In this document: positions 24,701-36,900 of the stretch, in pieces
Position numbering within the stretch: the first letter of the stretch is position 1
How the letters are laid out: each line of letters begins with the position of its first letter
Assembly (NCBI RefSeq): GCF_026914265.1
Contig: NC_069125.1
Span: 20,138,966-20,202,965, forward strand
Reading direction: 5' to 3'
DNA length: 64,000 bases
Origin: Mya arenaria
Lineage: Eukaryota > Mollusca > Bivalvia > Myida > Myidae
Position numbers and translations under genes: made by a program
Notes under the pieces: model-generated
What the model saw: the letters and a program-made list of their open reading frames with translations, nothing else
Databases searched by the model: none
Told to the model about the DNA's origin: nothing

Positions 24701-24795
24701 TTTGGGAAGTATCTTTAACGTGTCTACATATTGAGCTTCCGAGAGAAGATCCTGAACACTTCATTCATACTCAACCATTTTGACACTAAACGTCC
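21717..24795. other. convergent intergenic region between TMEM120 and the NACHT-WD gene
   Basis: It must hold the 3' UTRs of both genes, which run towards each other. AATAAA at 21724 and 'gcaataaaatag' near 22453 are candidate TMEM120 poly(A) signals; several TTTATT words (for example near 22739 and 22979) could serve the minus-strand gene. Apart from the relic duplication at 23757-24125, I see no exon or repeat here. Confidence 0.6.
23757..24125 (-). pseudogene. decayed duplicate of NACHT-WD exon 33 end and intron 32
   Basis: This stretch aligns by eye to 25168-25570 with many changes and indels: 'ggttttccaatgttagtcag' matches 'ggttttccaatggtagccag', then 'cctggaaaaagaat', 'atctcaaatcc', 'aggtaaatt', 'gacgacag', 'actacgtcttgcttct', 'accattg', 'aaccatgtc'. 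The exon part is truncated by an internal deletion and cannot be coding. It lies beyond the stop codon of the gene, so a 3' segment was duplicated in tandem and one copy then decayed. Confidence 0.8.
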
Positions 24796-24911
24796 CTATA
24801 TAAAGTCATCATCGTCATCGGACGCGTTCTCTTCAGTATCAAGGTCGGGATCAGCGGGGTCAAGGACGACTTGGTCGTTGTCCCCTACGAGCTCAAGGTA
24901 ACCGGAAGTGT
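24796..24911 (-). other. NACHT-WD exon 34: acidic C-terminal tail
   Basis: The last exon encodes 38 residues rich in Asp and Glu, ending ENASDDDDDFI before TAG at 24798-24796. The final D-F-I fits a class III PDZ ligand pattern (acidic at -2, hydrophobic at 0). A partner is inference only. Confidence 0.75.
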
Positions 24912-27900
24912 CTGAAAAATATAGATTCGTTAGGCTTTCATTGTTCTACAATTTATAAATTACATAAATTCCAAATGGCTTGACATTGAAGTAAATTGAT
25001 ACAATTTTGATGTACCAATGAAACAACACAAAAACATATATAAGTACAGAAGATTTTCTGAGATTTACTGTATAAAGCAACCTTTTTTGGTGTAGATCTC
25101 TGGGTAGTCGGATGGTTTACACGAAATGTCTATAGGAAAGTTGTTAAACTTCCACATTACAATCTCTGCCGGTTTTCCAATGGTAGCCAGAATAAAGCGG
25201 TTGTCTAAACTGTAGCCAAGGTTTGTTACCTGGAAAAAGAATAAGACAATCAACGACAATCGTTTCGCAAAAATACGACATCCACAGCCCGGCATTGTTT
25301 GTGAAGTATGGGATGTACATCTCAAATCCGACTTACTGATTAGGCTTAGGTAAATTGCTGGTTTAATAATACTATATTTATTTCAAGATAAATATATAAT
25401 TTCCCATTTTTCAGCATAATCAAACAAACAAATAGATATGAATGTAACGAAGTGATATATGCACTACACAAAATCGTGACGACAGAATAAAGAAAGCTTT
25501 GACGCTTATACTACGTCTCGCTTCTGTCACCATTGAACTGTAAGACAGTTATTAATAACCATGTCGAATTGAGATGAAAGCATAGACAACAGAAGTCAAC
25601 GCTCGTTTTGCTCATAAATGTTGAAATCCGTGGAGTACATCATTTGCTGTGCTTTTTTAATTTTAGTGAAATTTAGTTGAGAAAAAGTACTAAAACTATT
25701 TTATATGGTGAGAATTCTTGAAAGTCTTTCGACATACAGAACATCTTGTGTTTTTTTTTATGTCTAAATGTTCCAGACTTTTCAATCGCCAATATGTTGA
25801 GGCTTCTTGATGGTACTTTTTCAAATGAGAGTTCTGTTGAAAAAAAGTTGCACTTCCTGGTTGATTACAAAAAATGCAAACATCTATCTTAAAAAAGCAA
25901 TCACAACAAAGCCACAATTTATTGTTGATTGGATAGTGTAAAGCATTTGGCACCTGAAATGTCACAATCTTTAGCACATTTTGAATTACAAGTTGTATGG
26001 GTTAGTTTCAATTGTATTATTAACAAAAGTATCAACTATTATATATTTTCATACAGTATTAGGTTAAAAGGGATTATACTTGAACTTTTGACTTCTGCAC
26101 TTGTCCCTGTAGTTTCCATTATTTTATGATAACATTTCGTACCCCTTTGTCCAGTGTATATGAGGCAACTGTCTCATAGGACGCCTTATCCCAAAGACGT
26201 AGCGTCATTTCCTCCTGCCAGCTGCCAAACGTGAGGATGTATGGACTACCAGGAGAGAAGGAGATCTCAATGCCAGATCGATGACCGTGAATTCGGTGTA
26301 GCAGTGTGCCTTGAAACAGGTGTATCTCAATTAGAAAACAAGAGATGTCACGGTTAAGTAACAAATGCACCCGAGTGGGCCTTGTGGGACGGGTAGCCAT
26401 TATTAAACCACATGAGATATTTGTAAAACATCTATGGCCCCACCTGCGTGGCAGCCAATAAGTCATTTGACATTAAATATCTTTTGAGGCAACCCTTCTT
26501 TTAATATTGACCGGACAAGGTTATTGTATTGAATGCCACTGTGGTCCTGAATTTTGACCTGAATACCTCAACAGTGGTCATCCGTAGGGCATAACCAACC
26601 TCCCTAACAATCCAAGGTCACCGCGACCATGACCTTCGACCCACTGACCTTAAAATAAAAAGGAGTCATCTGCTAAACATGAACAACCTCCTTTTCAACT
26701 TTGAGGACCATATTAGTTTGGTCTTAAGGCAACGTGTAAAACAAGCCAACATCGTTAATAAAGTTCTTACCATTTTTTATGTTGAACACCCTCAAAATGA
26801 AGTCATCATGCGCAGACAGAACAGTGCTCGCATCCATAAGCTGGAAAACATCAACGCCTACAGAACAACCGCTTCTCTCCTTGGTCGACGTGTATCGGTT
26901 GTGATATTCCGCATCTACTAGCTCTGCAATCAGCTTTCCTACAGGACAATTAACCACAGAAAATATTCATTTAATATTCATTTAATATCTATGTTAATAC
27001 GTTCGTCAGAAATAGACATGTACATGTTGCGATATCTGGTAGTTGCGTTTTGCACAATTGTCTATGTGGTTGCATGCCAGTCTGTCGAAATAAGTTTCTC
27101 TCGTGGTGTTTTGAATACGTTCTTTAGATACGGATGCGATGGACGATTTCACACCACGCGTTGATTTCAAATTTGACAGCGAACTTAATGCCACCATATG
27201 TTTATAGAGTTCCTTTTTTGTCCGCTTTTGAAACGTGAGCATGGATCAGTGATTGCCTCTGAGTCATGGAGTTATTTTGGAACGTTTATGGCACAAGAAG
27301 GATAGGGTCATAATGTGCAATTGGAACACTATTGGCATAATAAGGAGCGCTAGGGACACCAGGTGCGCTGGAAACACTATTGGCATAATAAGGAGCGCTA
27401 GGGACACCAGGTGCGCTGGGAACACTATTGGCATAATAAGGAGCGCTAGGGACACCAGGTGCGCTGGGAACACTTTTGGCATAATAAGGAGCGCTAGGGA
27501 CGCCAGGTGCGCTGGGAACACTATTGGCATAATAAGGAGCTCTAGGGACGCCAAGTGCGCTGGGAACACTATTGGCATAATAAGGAGCGCTATGGACACC
27601 GGATGCGCTGGGAACACTATTGGCATAATAAAGAGCGCTAGGGACGCCAGGTGCGCAGGGAACACTATTGGCATAAGGAGCGCTAGGGACGTCAGGTGCG
27701 CTGAGAACACTATTGGCATTATAAGGAGCGGTAGGGACACCAGGTGCGCTGGGAACACTATTGGCATAATAAGGAGCGCTAGGGACACCGGGTGCGCTGG
27801 GAACACTAGGGGCACAATAAGGAGCGCTAGGGACACCGGGTGCGCTGGGAACACTAGGGGCACAATAAGGAGCGCCAGGGACACCGGGTGCGCTGGGAAC

Positions 27901-30900
27901 ACTAGGGCACAATAAGGAGCGCTAGGGACACCGGGTGTGCTGGGAACACTAGGGGCACAATAAGGAGCGCTAGGGACACCGGGTGTGCTGGGAACACTAT
28001 TGGCACAATAAGGAGCGCTGGGGACACCGGGTGCGCTGGGAACACTATTGGCATAATAAGGATCGCCAGGGACACTGGGTGCGCTGGGAACACTAGGGGC
28101 ACAATAAGGAGCGCTAGGGACACCAGGTGCGCTGGGAACACTATTGATATAATAAGGAGCGCTAGGGATACCAGGTGCGCTGGGAACACTATTGGCATAA
28201 TAAGGAGCGCTAGGGACACCAGGTGCGCTGGGAACACTATTGGCATAATAAGGAGCGCTAGGGACACAAGGTGCGCTGGGAACACTATTGGCATAATAAG
28301 GAGCGCTAGGGACACCAGGTGCGCTGGGAACATTAGGGACACAATAAGGAGCGCCAGGGACACCAGGTGCGCTGGGAACACTATTGGCATAATAAGGAGC
28401 GCCAGGGACACCAGGTGCGCTGGGAACACTATTGGCATAATAAGGAGCGCTAGGGACACCCGGTGCGCTGGGAACACTAGGGGCACAATAAGGAGCGCAA
28501 GGGACCGGATGCGCTGGAAACACTAGGGACACAATAAGGAGCGCCAGGGACACAAGGTGCGCTGGGAACACTAAGGACACAATAAGGAGCGCCAGGGACA
28601 CCAGGTGCGCTGGGAACACTATTGGCATAATAAGGAGCGCCAGGGACACCAGGTGCGCTGGGAACACTATTGGCATAATAAGGAGCTGTAGGGACACCCG
28701 GTGCGCTGGGAACACTAGGGGCACAATAAGGAGCGCAAGGGACCGGATGCGCTGGAAACACTAGGGACACAATAAGGAGCGCCAGGGACAACGTGTGCGC
28801 TGGGAACACTAGGGACACAATCAGGAGCGCTGGGGACACTGGGTGCACTGGCAACACTAGGGGCAAAATAAGGGGCGTTAGGGACACCGGGTGCACTGGG
28901 TACACTAGGGGCACAATCAGGAACGCTGGGGACACCGGGTGAGTTCGGTGCACTTGTAGCCCCCAAAAAAAACTAATCAAGCTTGAATCATTGATTTTCA
29001 ACATAATGTGAAGACCGGTGGGATATCATTGGCTATTATTTGACTATATCTGTCTGAAACTTAAAAAGAATAAGAAAAATAACATGTGTATTCAAACCTA
29101 AAAGAATCTATGCGTGATTTGTTATGGTTGTAAATGAGCGGTTGTCATCTATGTAAGTAAATGTATATAAAGCAAAGAGATAGTATAAGGAACATATTAA
29201 CAATATTAAATAATTCTTATTGAATTTGCCCTACCCATTTTTGTATCCCACACTTCGAGAAATGAGTCTTCTTCCTGTCGTTTACTGCCCTTTGGAACCC
29301 CTGTAAAATTCGTATTTATTGTTAGCATTACCTTTCAAAGTATAATGCATAATTTCAAACACCAATGTTCGATAATTTACAGGCAGAAATGTACAAACAT
29401 GGTATTCAAAAATATATCATCTCATATTTTATCTATATTCATTCTTTTAAGCAAAAAACGGCTAGTTGTGCAATATTTCAGGAAACACACGAATAAACAC
29501 TAGCATATGTTTAAATATAACTACGCTAAAACTATGTTATGTAAATTCTGTAAGATCTCGATGAATAACATATATTTGTCTCCTTAAATTCGTTAAATAT
29601 CCAATTTCATATTAAAACAACGACCATTCCACTTGCCCATAAAGAAGAGACGTATTTTGGGAACGAACATGAGCGAACACTTGTGAATTATTTCAAGCAC
29701 ACAGAAAGAAAACCACACGAGGTCCGAACGGGTGGATTGAATAAAACAAAATGAAAGTACATGAGGAGGAAAGCGAAAGTTTCGTTCAAACAATGACTGA
29801 AAAGCGATTTCCCTGTAATGTAGAAGACTCGTTGTTTGAAGATATCCTCATAGATGAAAGATGAAAATATATCATAAAAAAGCGGACTTCAACTTTTACA
29901 GATGATAGCATAAGACCACAGGCTTGTTCCAATAAAGGTCTTAGATGTAAATGTGAACTTATCTTACTAAATTAGTTATTTTGAAGTGTATTGGTACAAT
30001 CTGAACAATGTTAAAGTTGAAAACGGAGTTGAAGATATGGACAAATTATCCTGTTGCCAACAGAAGCATTTCTACAGATTTAAGATTTTTGAATTTACGA
30101 CTAAGATCCTTCATTGACACAGGGCCAAACCCTCGAGACCGGTTTCACGAAAAATGTAAGACCAATCCAATTAGATAGTTGAAAAGTGATTGCTTAGTTA
30201 GATAAACGACACAGTGTCACACAGGTTTCTTTGTGAAACCTGCCTATGGCTTCACAAAAAACATCAACAGCATAACGAACTAAGCAAGTGATTTTCTGGC
30301 ACTTGATTGGACTGTTATTGTTTCTGTTTCTGCGTCTTAGATTTTACGTGCATTTGCTTCCAGCGATCTAAGTCATATATCTTACCTGGTATGAGACCTA
30401 GGGTAAAAATAGTGAAAAACACAAATATGTGCAATACATGTTAGTGTTGGGAGTTATAGCAACACCTAGTCAATTCAGGGGAAAAGTAACCTGCCTTTGT
30501 CATCCTCGAACAATAACTCTGGCAAATTATAAATATAAAATGGTTAATATAAGATATTGATAAATAAACATTGACATGATTATCAGTTTGTTTGTTTCCC
30601 ATGTTTAGTATTTGCTGTCCCGTGAGGTTATGTTTCACATGTTTAGTATTTGTTGTTCTGTGAGGTTATGTTTCCCATGTTTAGTATTTTTTGTCCTGTG
30701 AGGATGTGTTTCCCTCGTTTAGTATTTGTTGTCCCGTGAGGTTGTGTTTCCCTCGTTTAGTATTTGTTGTCCTGTGAGGATGTGTTTCCCTCGTTTAGTA
30801 TTTGTTGTCCCGTGAGGTTATGTTTCCCTCGTTTAGTATTTGTTGTCCTGTGAGGTTAAATTAACCTTGTTTAGTATTTGTTGTCCAGTAAGGTAATGTT

Positions 30901-33900
30901 TCCCTCATTTAGTATTTTTTGTCCAGTAAGGTAATGTTTCCCTCGTTTAGTATTTGCTGTCCTGTGAGGTAATGTTTCACATGTTTAGTATTTGTTGTCC
31001 TGTGAGGTAATGTTTCCCTTGTTTAGTATTTGCTGTCCCGTGATGCTATGTTTCCCATGTTTAGTGTTTGCTGTCCTGTGAGGTAATGTTTCCCTAGTAT
31101 AGTGTTTGCTGTCCTGTGAGGCTATGTTTGCCATGTGTAGTATTTGTTGTCTTGTGAGGCTATGTTTCCCATGGTAAGTATTTGTTGTCTTGGGAGGTAA
31201 TGTTTCCACTGTTTAGTACTTGTTGTCCTGTGAAGTTATGTTTCCCTCGTTTAGTATTTTATCCCGTGAGGTTATATTTCCCTCGTCTAGTATTTGTTGT
31301 CCTGTGAAGTTATGTTTCCCTCCTCTAGTACTTGCTGTCCTGTGAGGTTGTGTTTCACATGTTAAAGTATTGGCTGTCCTGTGAGGTAATGTTTCCCTCG
31401 TTTAGTACTTGTTGTCCCGTGAAGTTATGTTAACCTCGTTTAGTATTTGTTGTTCTGTGAGGTAATGTTTCCCTCGCCTAATATTTGTTGTCCTGTGAGG
31501 TTATGTTTCCCATGTTTATTATTTGTTGTCCTGTGCGGTTATGTTTACCTCTTAAAGTATTTTTGTCCCGTGAGGTTATGTTTCCCTCATTTAGTGTTTG
31601 TTGAACTGTGTCGTTATGTTTACCTCGTCTAGTATTTGTTGTCCTGTGTGGTTATGTTACCCTTGTCTAGTGTTTGTTGTCCCATGAGGCTATGTTTCCC
31701 TCATTTAGTATTTGTTGTCCTGTGAGGTTATGTTTCCCTCGTCTAGTATTTGTTGTCCTGTAAGGTTATATTTCCTTCGTTTAGTATTGGTTGTCCCGTG
31801 AGGTTTGTTTCCCTCTTTAGTATTTGTTGTCCTGTTGGGTTATGTTTCCCCCGTTTAGTATTTGTTGTTCTGTGAGGTTATGTGTCCCTCGTCTAGTATT
31901 TGTTGTCCCATGAGGTTATGTTTCCCATGTTAAGTATTTGTTGTCCCGTGAGGTTATGTTTCCCATGTTAAGTGTTTGTTGTCCTGGGACGTAATGTTTC
32001 CTTCATTTAGTATTTGATGTCCAGTGAGGTTATGTTTTCCCCGTTTAGTATTTGTTGTTCTATAAGGTTGTTTTTTTGTCCAGTGAGGTTGTGTTTTCCT
32101 CGTCTAGTATTTTTTGTCCTGTGAGGTTATGTTTTCCTCGTCTAGTATTTTTTGACCTGTGAGGCAATGTTTCCCTCGTATAGTTTTTTTTTGTCCTCTG
32201 AGGTTATGTTTTCCTCGTCTAGTAATTGTTGTCCTGTGAGGTTATGTTTCCCATGTTTAGTATTTGTTGTCCTGTGAGGTAATGTTTCCCTCGTTAAGTA
32301 TTTTTTGTACCGTGAGGTTATGTTTCCCTCGTTTAGTGCTTGTTGTCCTGTGTTGTTATGTTTTCCTCGTCTAGTATTTGTTGACATGTAAAGTTATATT
32401 TCCCTCGTCTATTATCTGTTGTCCCGTGGGGCTATGTTTCCCTCATTTAGTTTTTGTTGTCCTGTGAGGTCATGTTTCCCTCGTTTAGTATTTGTTGTCC
32501 TGTAAGGTTATGTTTTCCTCGTTTAGTATTTGTTGTCCCGTGAGGTTATGTTTCCCTCGTCTAGTATTTGTTGTCCTGTGAAGTTATGTTTCCCTCCTCT
32601 AGTACTTGCTGTCCTGTGAGGTTGTGTTTCACATGTTAAAGTATTGGCTGTCCTGTGAGGTAATGTTTCCCTCGTTTAGTATTTGTTGTCCCGTGAAGTT
32701 ATGTTAACCTCGTTTAGTATTTGTTGTTCTGTGAGGTAATGTTTCCCTCGCCTAATATTTGTTGTCCTGTGAGGTTATGTTTCCCTCGTTTAGTATTTTT
32801 TGTCCTGTGAGGTAATGTTTCCCTTGTTTAGTATTTGCTGTCCCGTGATGCTATGTTTCCCATGTTTAGTGTTTGCTGTCCTGTGAGGTAATGTTTCCCT
32901 AGTATAGTGTTTGTTGTCCTGTGAAATTATGTTTCCCTCGTTTAGTATTTTATCCCGTGAGGTTATATTTCCCTCGTCTAGTATTTGTTGTCCTGTGAAG
33001 TTATGTTTCCCTCCTCTAGTACTTGCTGTCCTGTGAGGTTGTGTTTCACATGTTAAAGTATTTGCTGTCCTGTGAGGTAATGTTTCCCTCGTTTAGTATT
33101 TGTTGTCCCGTGAAGTTATGTTAACCTCGTTTAGTATTTGTTGTTCTGTGAGGTAATGTTTCCCTCGCCTAATATTTGTTGTCCTGTGAGGTTATGTTTC
33201 CCATGTTTATTATTTGTTGTCCTGTGCGGTTATGTTTACCTCTTAAAGTATTTTTGTCCCGTGAAGTTATGTTTCCCTCATTTAGTGTTTGTTGAACTGT
33301 GTCGTTATGTTTACCTCGTCTAGTATTTGTTGTCCTGTGTGGTTATGTTACCCTTGTCTAGTGTTTGTTGTCCCATGAGGCTATGTTTCCCTCATTTAGT
33401 ATTTTTTGTCCTGTGAGGTTATGTTTCCCTCGTCTAGTATTTGTTGTCCTGTAAGGTTATATTTCATTCGTTTAGTATTGGTTGTCCCGTGAGGTTTGTT
33501 TCCCTCGTTTAGTATTTGTTGTCCTGTTGGGTTATGTTTCCCCCGTTTAGTATTTGTTGTTCTGTGAGGTTATGTGTCCCTCGTCTAGTATTTGTTGTCC
33601 CGTGAGGTTATGTTTCCCATGTTAAGTATTTGTTGTCCCGTGAGGTTAGGTTTCCCATGTTAAGTGTTTGTTGTCCTGGGACGTAATGTTTCCTTCATTT
33701 AGTATTTGATGTCCAGTGAGGTTATGTTTTCCCCGTTTAGTATTTGTTGTTCTATAAGGTTGTTTTTTGTCCAGTGAGGTTGTGTTTTCCTCGTCTAGTA
33801 TTTTTTGTCCTGTGAGGTTATGTTTTCCTCGTCTAGTATTTTTTGACCTGTGAGGCAATGTTTCCCTCGTATAGTATTTTTTTGTCCTCTGAGGTTATGT

Positions 33901-36900
33901 TTTCCTCGTCTAGTAATTGTTGTCCTGTGAGGTTATGTTTCCCATGTTTAGTATTTGTTGTCCTGTGAGGTAATGTTTCCCTCGTTTAGTATTTTTTGTA
34001 CCGTGAGGTTATGTTTCCCTCGTTTAGTGCTTGTTGTCCTGTGTTGTTATGTTTTCCTCGTCTAGTATTTGTTGACCTGTAAAGTTATATTTCCCTCGTC
34101 TATTATTTGTTGTCCCGTGGGGCTATGTTTCCCTCATTTAGTTTTTGTTGTCCTGTGAGGTCATGTTTCCCTCGTTTAGTATTTGTTGTCCTGTAAGGTT
34201 ATGTTTTCCTCGTTTAGTATTTGTTGTCCCGTGAGGTTATGTTTCCCTCGTCTAGTATTTGTTGTCCTGTGAGGTTATGTTTCCCTCGTCTAGTATTTGT
34301 TGTCCTGTAAGATTATGTTTTCCTCGTTTAGTATTTGTTGTCCTGTGAGGTAATGTTTCCCTCGTATAGTATTTGTTGTCCTGTGAGGTTATGTTTCCCT
34401 CATCTAGTATTTGTTGTCCTGTGATATTTATGTTTCCCTCGTTGAGTATTTAATGTCCTGTGAGGTAATGTTTCCCTCGTTTATTATTTGTTGTCCCATG
34501 AGGTAATGTTTCCCTCGTTTAGTATTTTTGTCCAGTGAGGTTATGTTTCCCTTGTTTATTCTTTTTTGTCCTGTTATATTATGTTTCCCTCGTTTAGTAT
34601 TTGTTGTCAAGTAAGGTTATGTTTCCCTCGTTTAGTATTTTTGTCCCGTGAGGTTTTGTTTAACTCGTTTAGTATTTGTTGTCCTGTGAGGTAAGTTTCC
34701 CTCATTTATTATTTGTTGTCCCATGAGGTTATGTTTCCCTCGTCTAGTATTTGTTGTCCTGTGAGGTTATGTTTTCCATGTTTAGTATTCGTTGTGCGTG
34801 CGGTTATGTTAACCTAGTTTAGTTTTTGTTGTCCTGTGAGGTAATGTTTCCCTCGTCTAATATTTGTTGTCCCATGAGGTTATGTTTCCCTCGCCTAGTA
34901 TTTGTTGTCCTGTGAGGTTATGTTTCCCATGTTAAGTATTCGTTGTCCAGTGCGGTTATGTTAACCTCGTTTAGTATTTGTTGTCCTGTGAGGTAATGTT
35001 TCCCTCGTCTAATATTTGTTGTCCTGTGAGGTTATGTTTCCCTCGTTTAGTATTTGTTGTCCCGTGAGGTTATGTTTCCCATGTTTAGTATTTGTTGTCC
35101 TATGAGGTAATGTTTCCCTCGTTTAGTTTTTTTTTGTTCTGTGAGGTTATGTTTCCCTCGTTTAGTATTTGTTGTCCTGTCAGGTTATCTTTCCCTCGTT
35201 TAATATTTGTTGTCCGGTGAGGTTATGTTCCCCTCGTTTAGTATTTGTTGTCCCGTGAGGTTATGTTTCCCATCTTTAGTATGTGTTGTCCTGGGACGTA
35301 ATGTTTCCCTCGTTAAGTATTTGTTGTCCTGGGAGGTAATGTTTCCCTCGTTAAGTATTTGTTGTCCAGTGAGGTTATGTTAACATCGTTTAATATTTGT
35401 TGTCTTGTGAGGTTATGTTAACCTCGTTTAGTATTTGTTGTCCAGTGAGGTTATGTTTCCCTCGTTTAGTATTGTTGTTCTGTGAGGTTGTTGTTTTTTG
35501 TCCCGTGAGGTTGTGTTTCCCTTGTTTAGTAATTGTTGTCCCGTGAGGTTGTATTTCCCTCGTTTAGTATTTGTTGTCAAGTGAGGTTATATTTCCCTCG
35601 TTTAGTATTTGTTGTCCTGTGAGGCTGTGTTTTCCTCGTTTAGTGTGTGTTGTCCTGTGATATTATGTTCCCTCGTTTAGTATTTGTTGTCCTGTGAGGC
35701 TGTGTTTCCCTCGTTTAGTGTGTGTTGTCCTGTGATATTATGTTCCCTCGTTTAGTATTTGTTGTCACGTGAGGTTATGTTTCCCTCGTTTAGTATTTGT
35801 TGTCAAGTAAGGTTATGTTTCTCTCAGTTAGTATTTTTGTCCCGTGAGGTTTTGTTTAACTCGTTTAGTATTTGTTGTCCTGTGAGGTAAGTTTCCCTCA
35901 TTTATTATTTGTTGTCCCATGAGGTTATGTTTCCCTCGTCTAGTATTTGTTGTCCTGTGAGGTTATGTTTCCCATGTTTAGTATTCGTTGTCCAGTGCGG
36001 TTATGTTAACCTCGTTTAGTATTTGTTGTTCTGTGATATTTATGTTTCCCTCGTTTAGTATTTGTTGTCCTGTGAGGTAATGTTTCCCTCGTTTAGTATT
36101 TGTTGTCCTGTGAGGTAATGTTTCCCTCGTTTAGTATTTTTGTCCCGTGAGGTTGTGTTTCCCTTGTTTAGTATTTTTGTCCTGTTATATTATGTTTCCC
36201 TCGTTTAGTATTTGTTGTCAAGTAAGGTTATGTTTCCCTCGTTTAGTATTTTTGTACAGTGAGGTTATGTTTCCCTTGTTTAGTATTTTTGTCCTGTTAT
36301 ATTATGTTTCCCTCGTTTAGTATTTGTTGTTAAGTAAGGTTATGTTTCCCTCAATTAGTATTTTTGTCCCGTGAGGTTTTGTTTAACTCGTTTAGTATTT
36401 GTTGTCCTGTGAGGTAAGTTTCCCTCATTTATTATTTGTTGTCCCATGAGGTAATGTTTCCCTCGTTTAGTATTTGTTGTCCTGTGAGGTAATGTTTCCC
36501 TCGTTTAGTATTTTTGTCCAGTGAGGTTATGTTTCCCTTGTTTATTATTTTTAGTCCTGTTATATTATGTTTCCCTCGTTTAGTATTTGTTGTCAAGTAA
36601 GGTTATGTTTCCCTCGTTTAGTATTTTTGTCCCGTGAGGTTTTGTTTAACTCGTTTAGTATTTGTTGTCCTGTGAGGTAAGTTTCCCTCATTTATTATTT
36701 GTTGTCCCATGAGGTTATGTTTCCCTCGTCTAGTATTCGTTGTCCTGTGAGGTTATGTTTCCCATGTTTAGTATTCGTTGTCCAGTGCGGTTATGTTAAT
36801 CTCGTTTAGTATTTGTTGTCCTGTGAGGTAATGTTTCCCTCGTCTAATATTTGTTGTCTCATGAGGTTATGTTTTCCTCGTCTAGTATTTGTTGTCCTGT

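Noticed and set aside
27264..28724. 486-codon minus-strand open frame as a gene
   Set aside because: It is a stop-free 48-bp minisatellite open in several frames on both strands, with no non-repeat coding sequence, and sits inside an intron.
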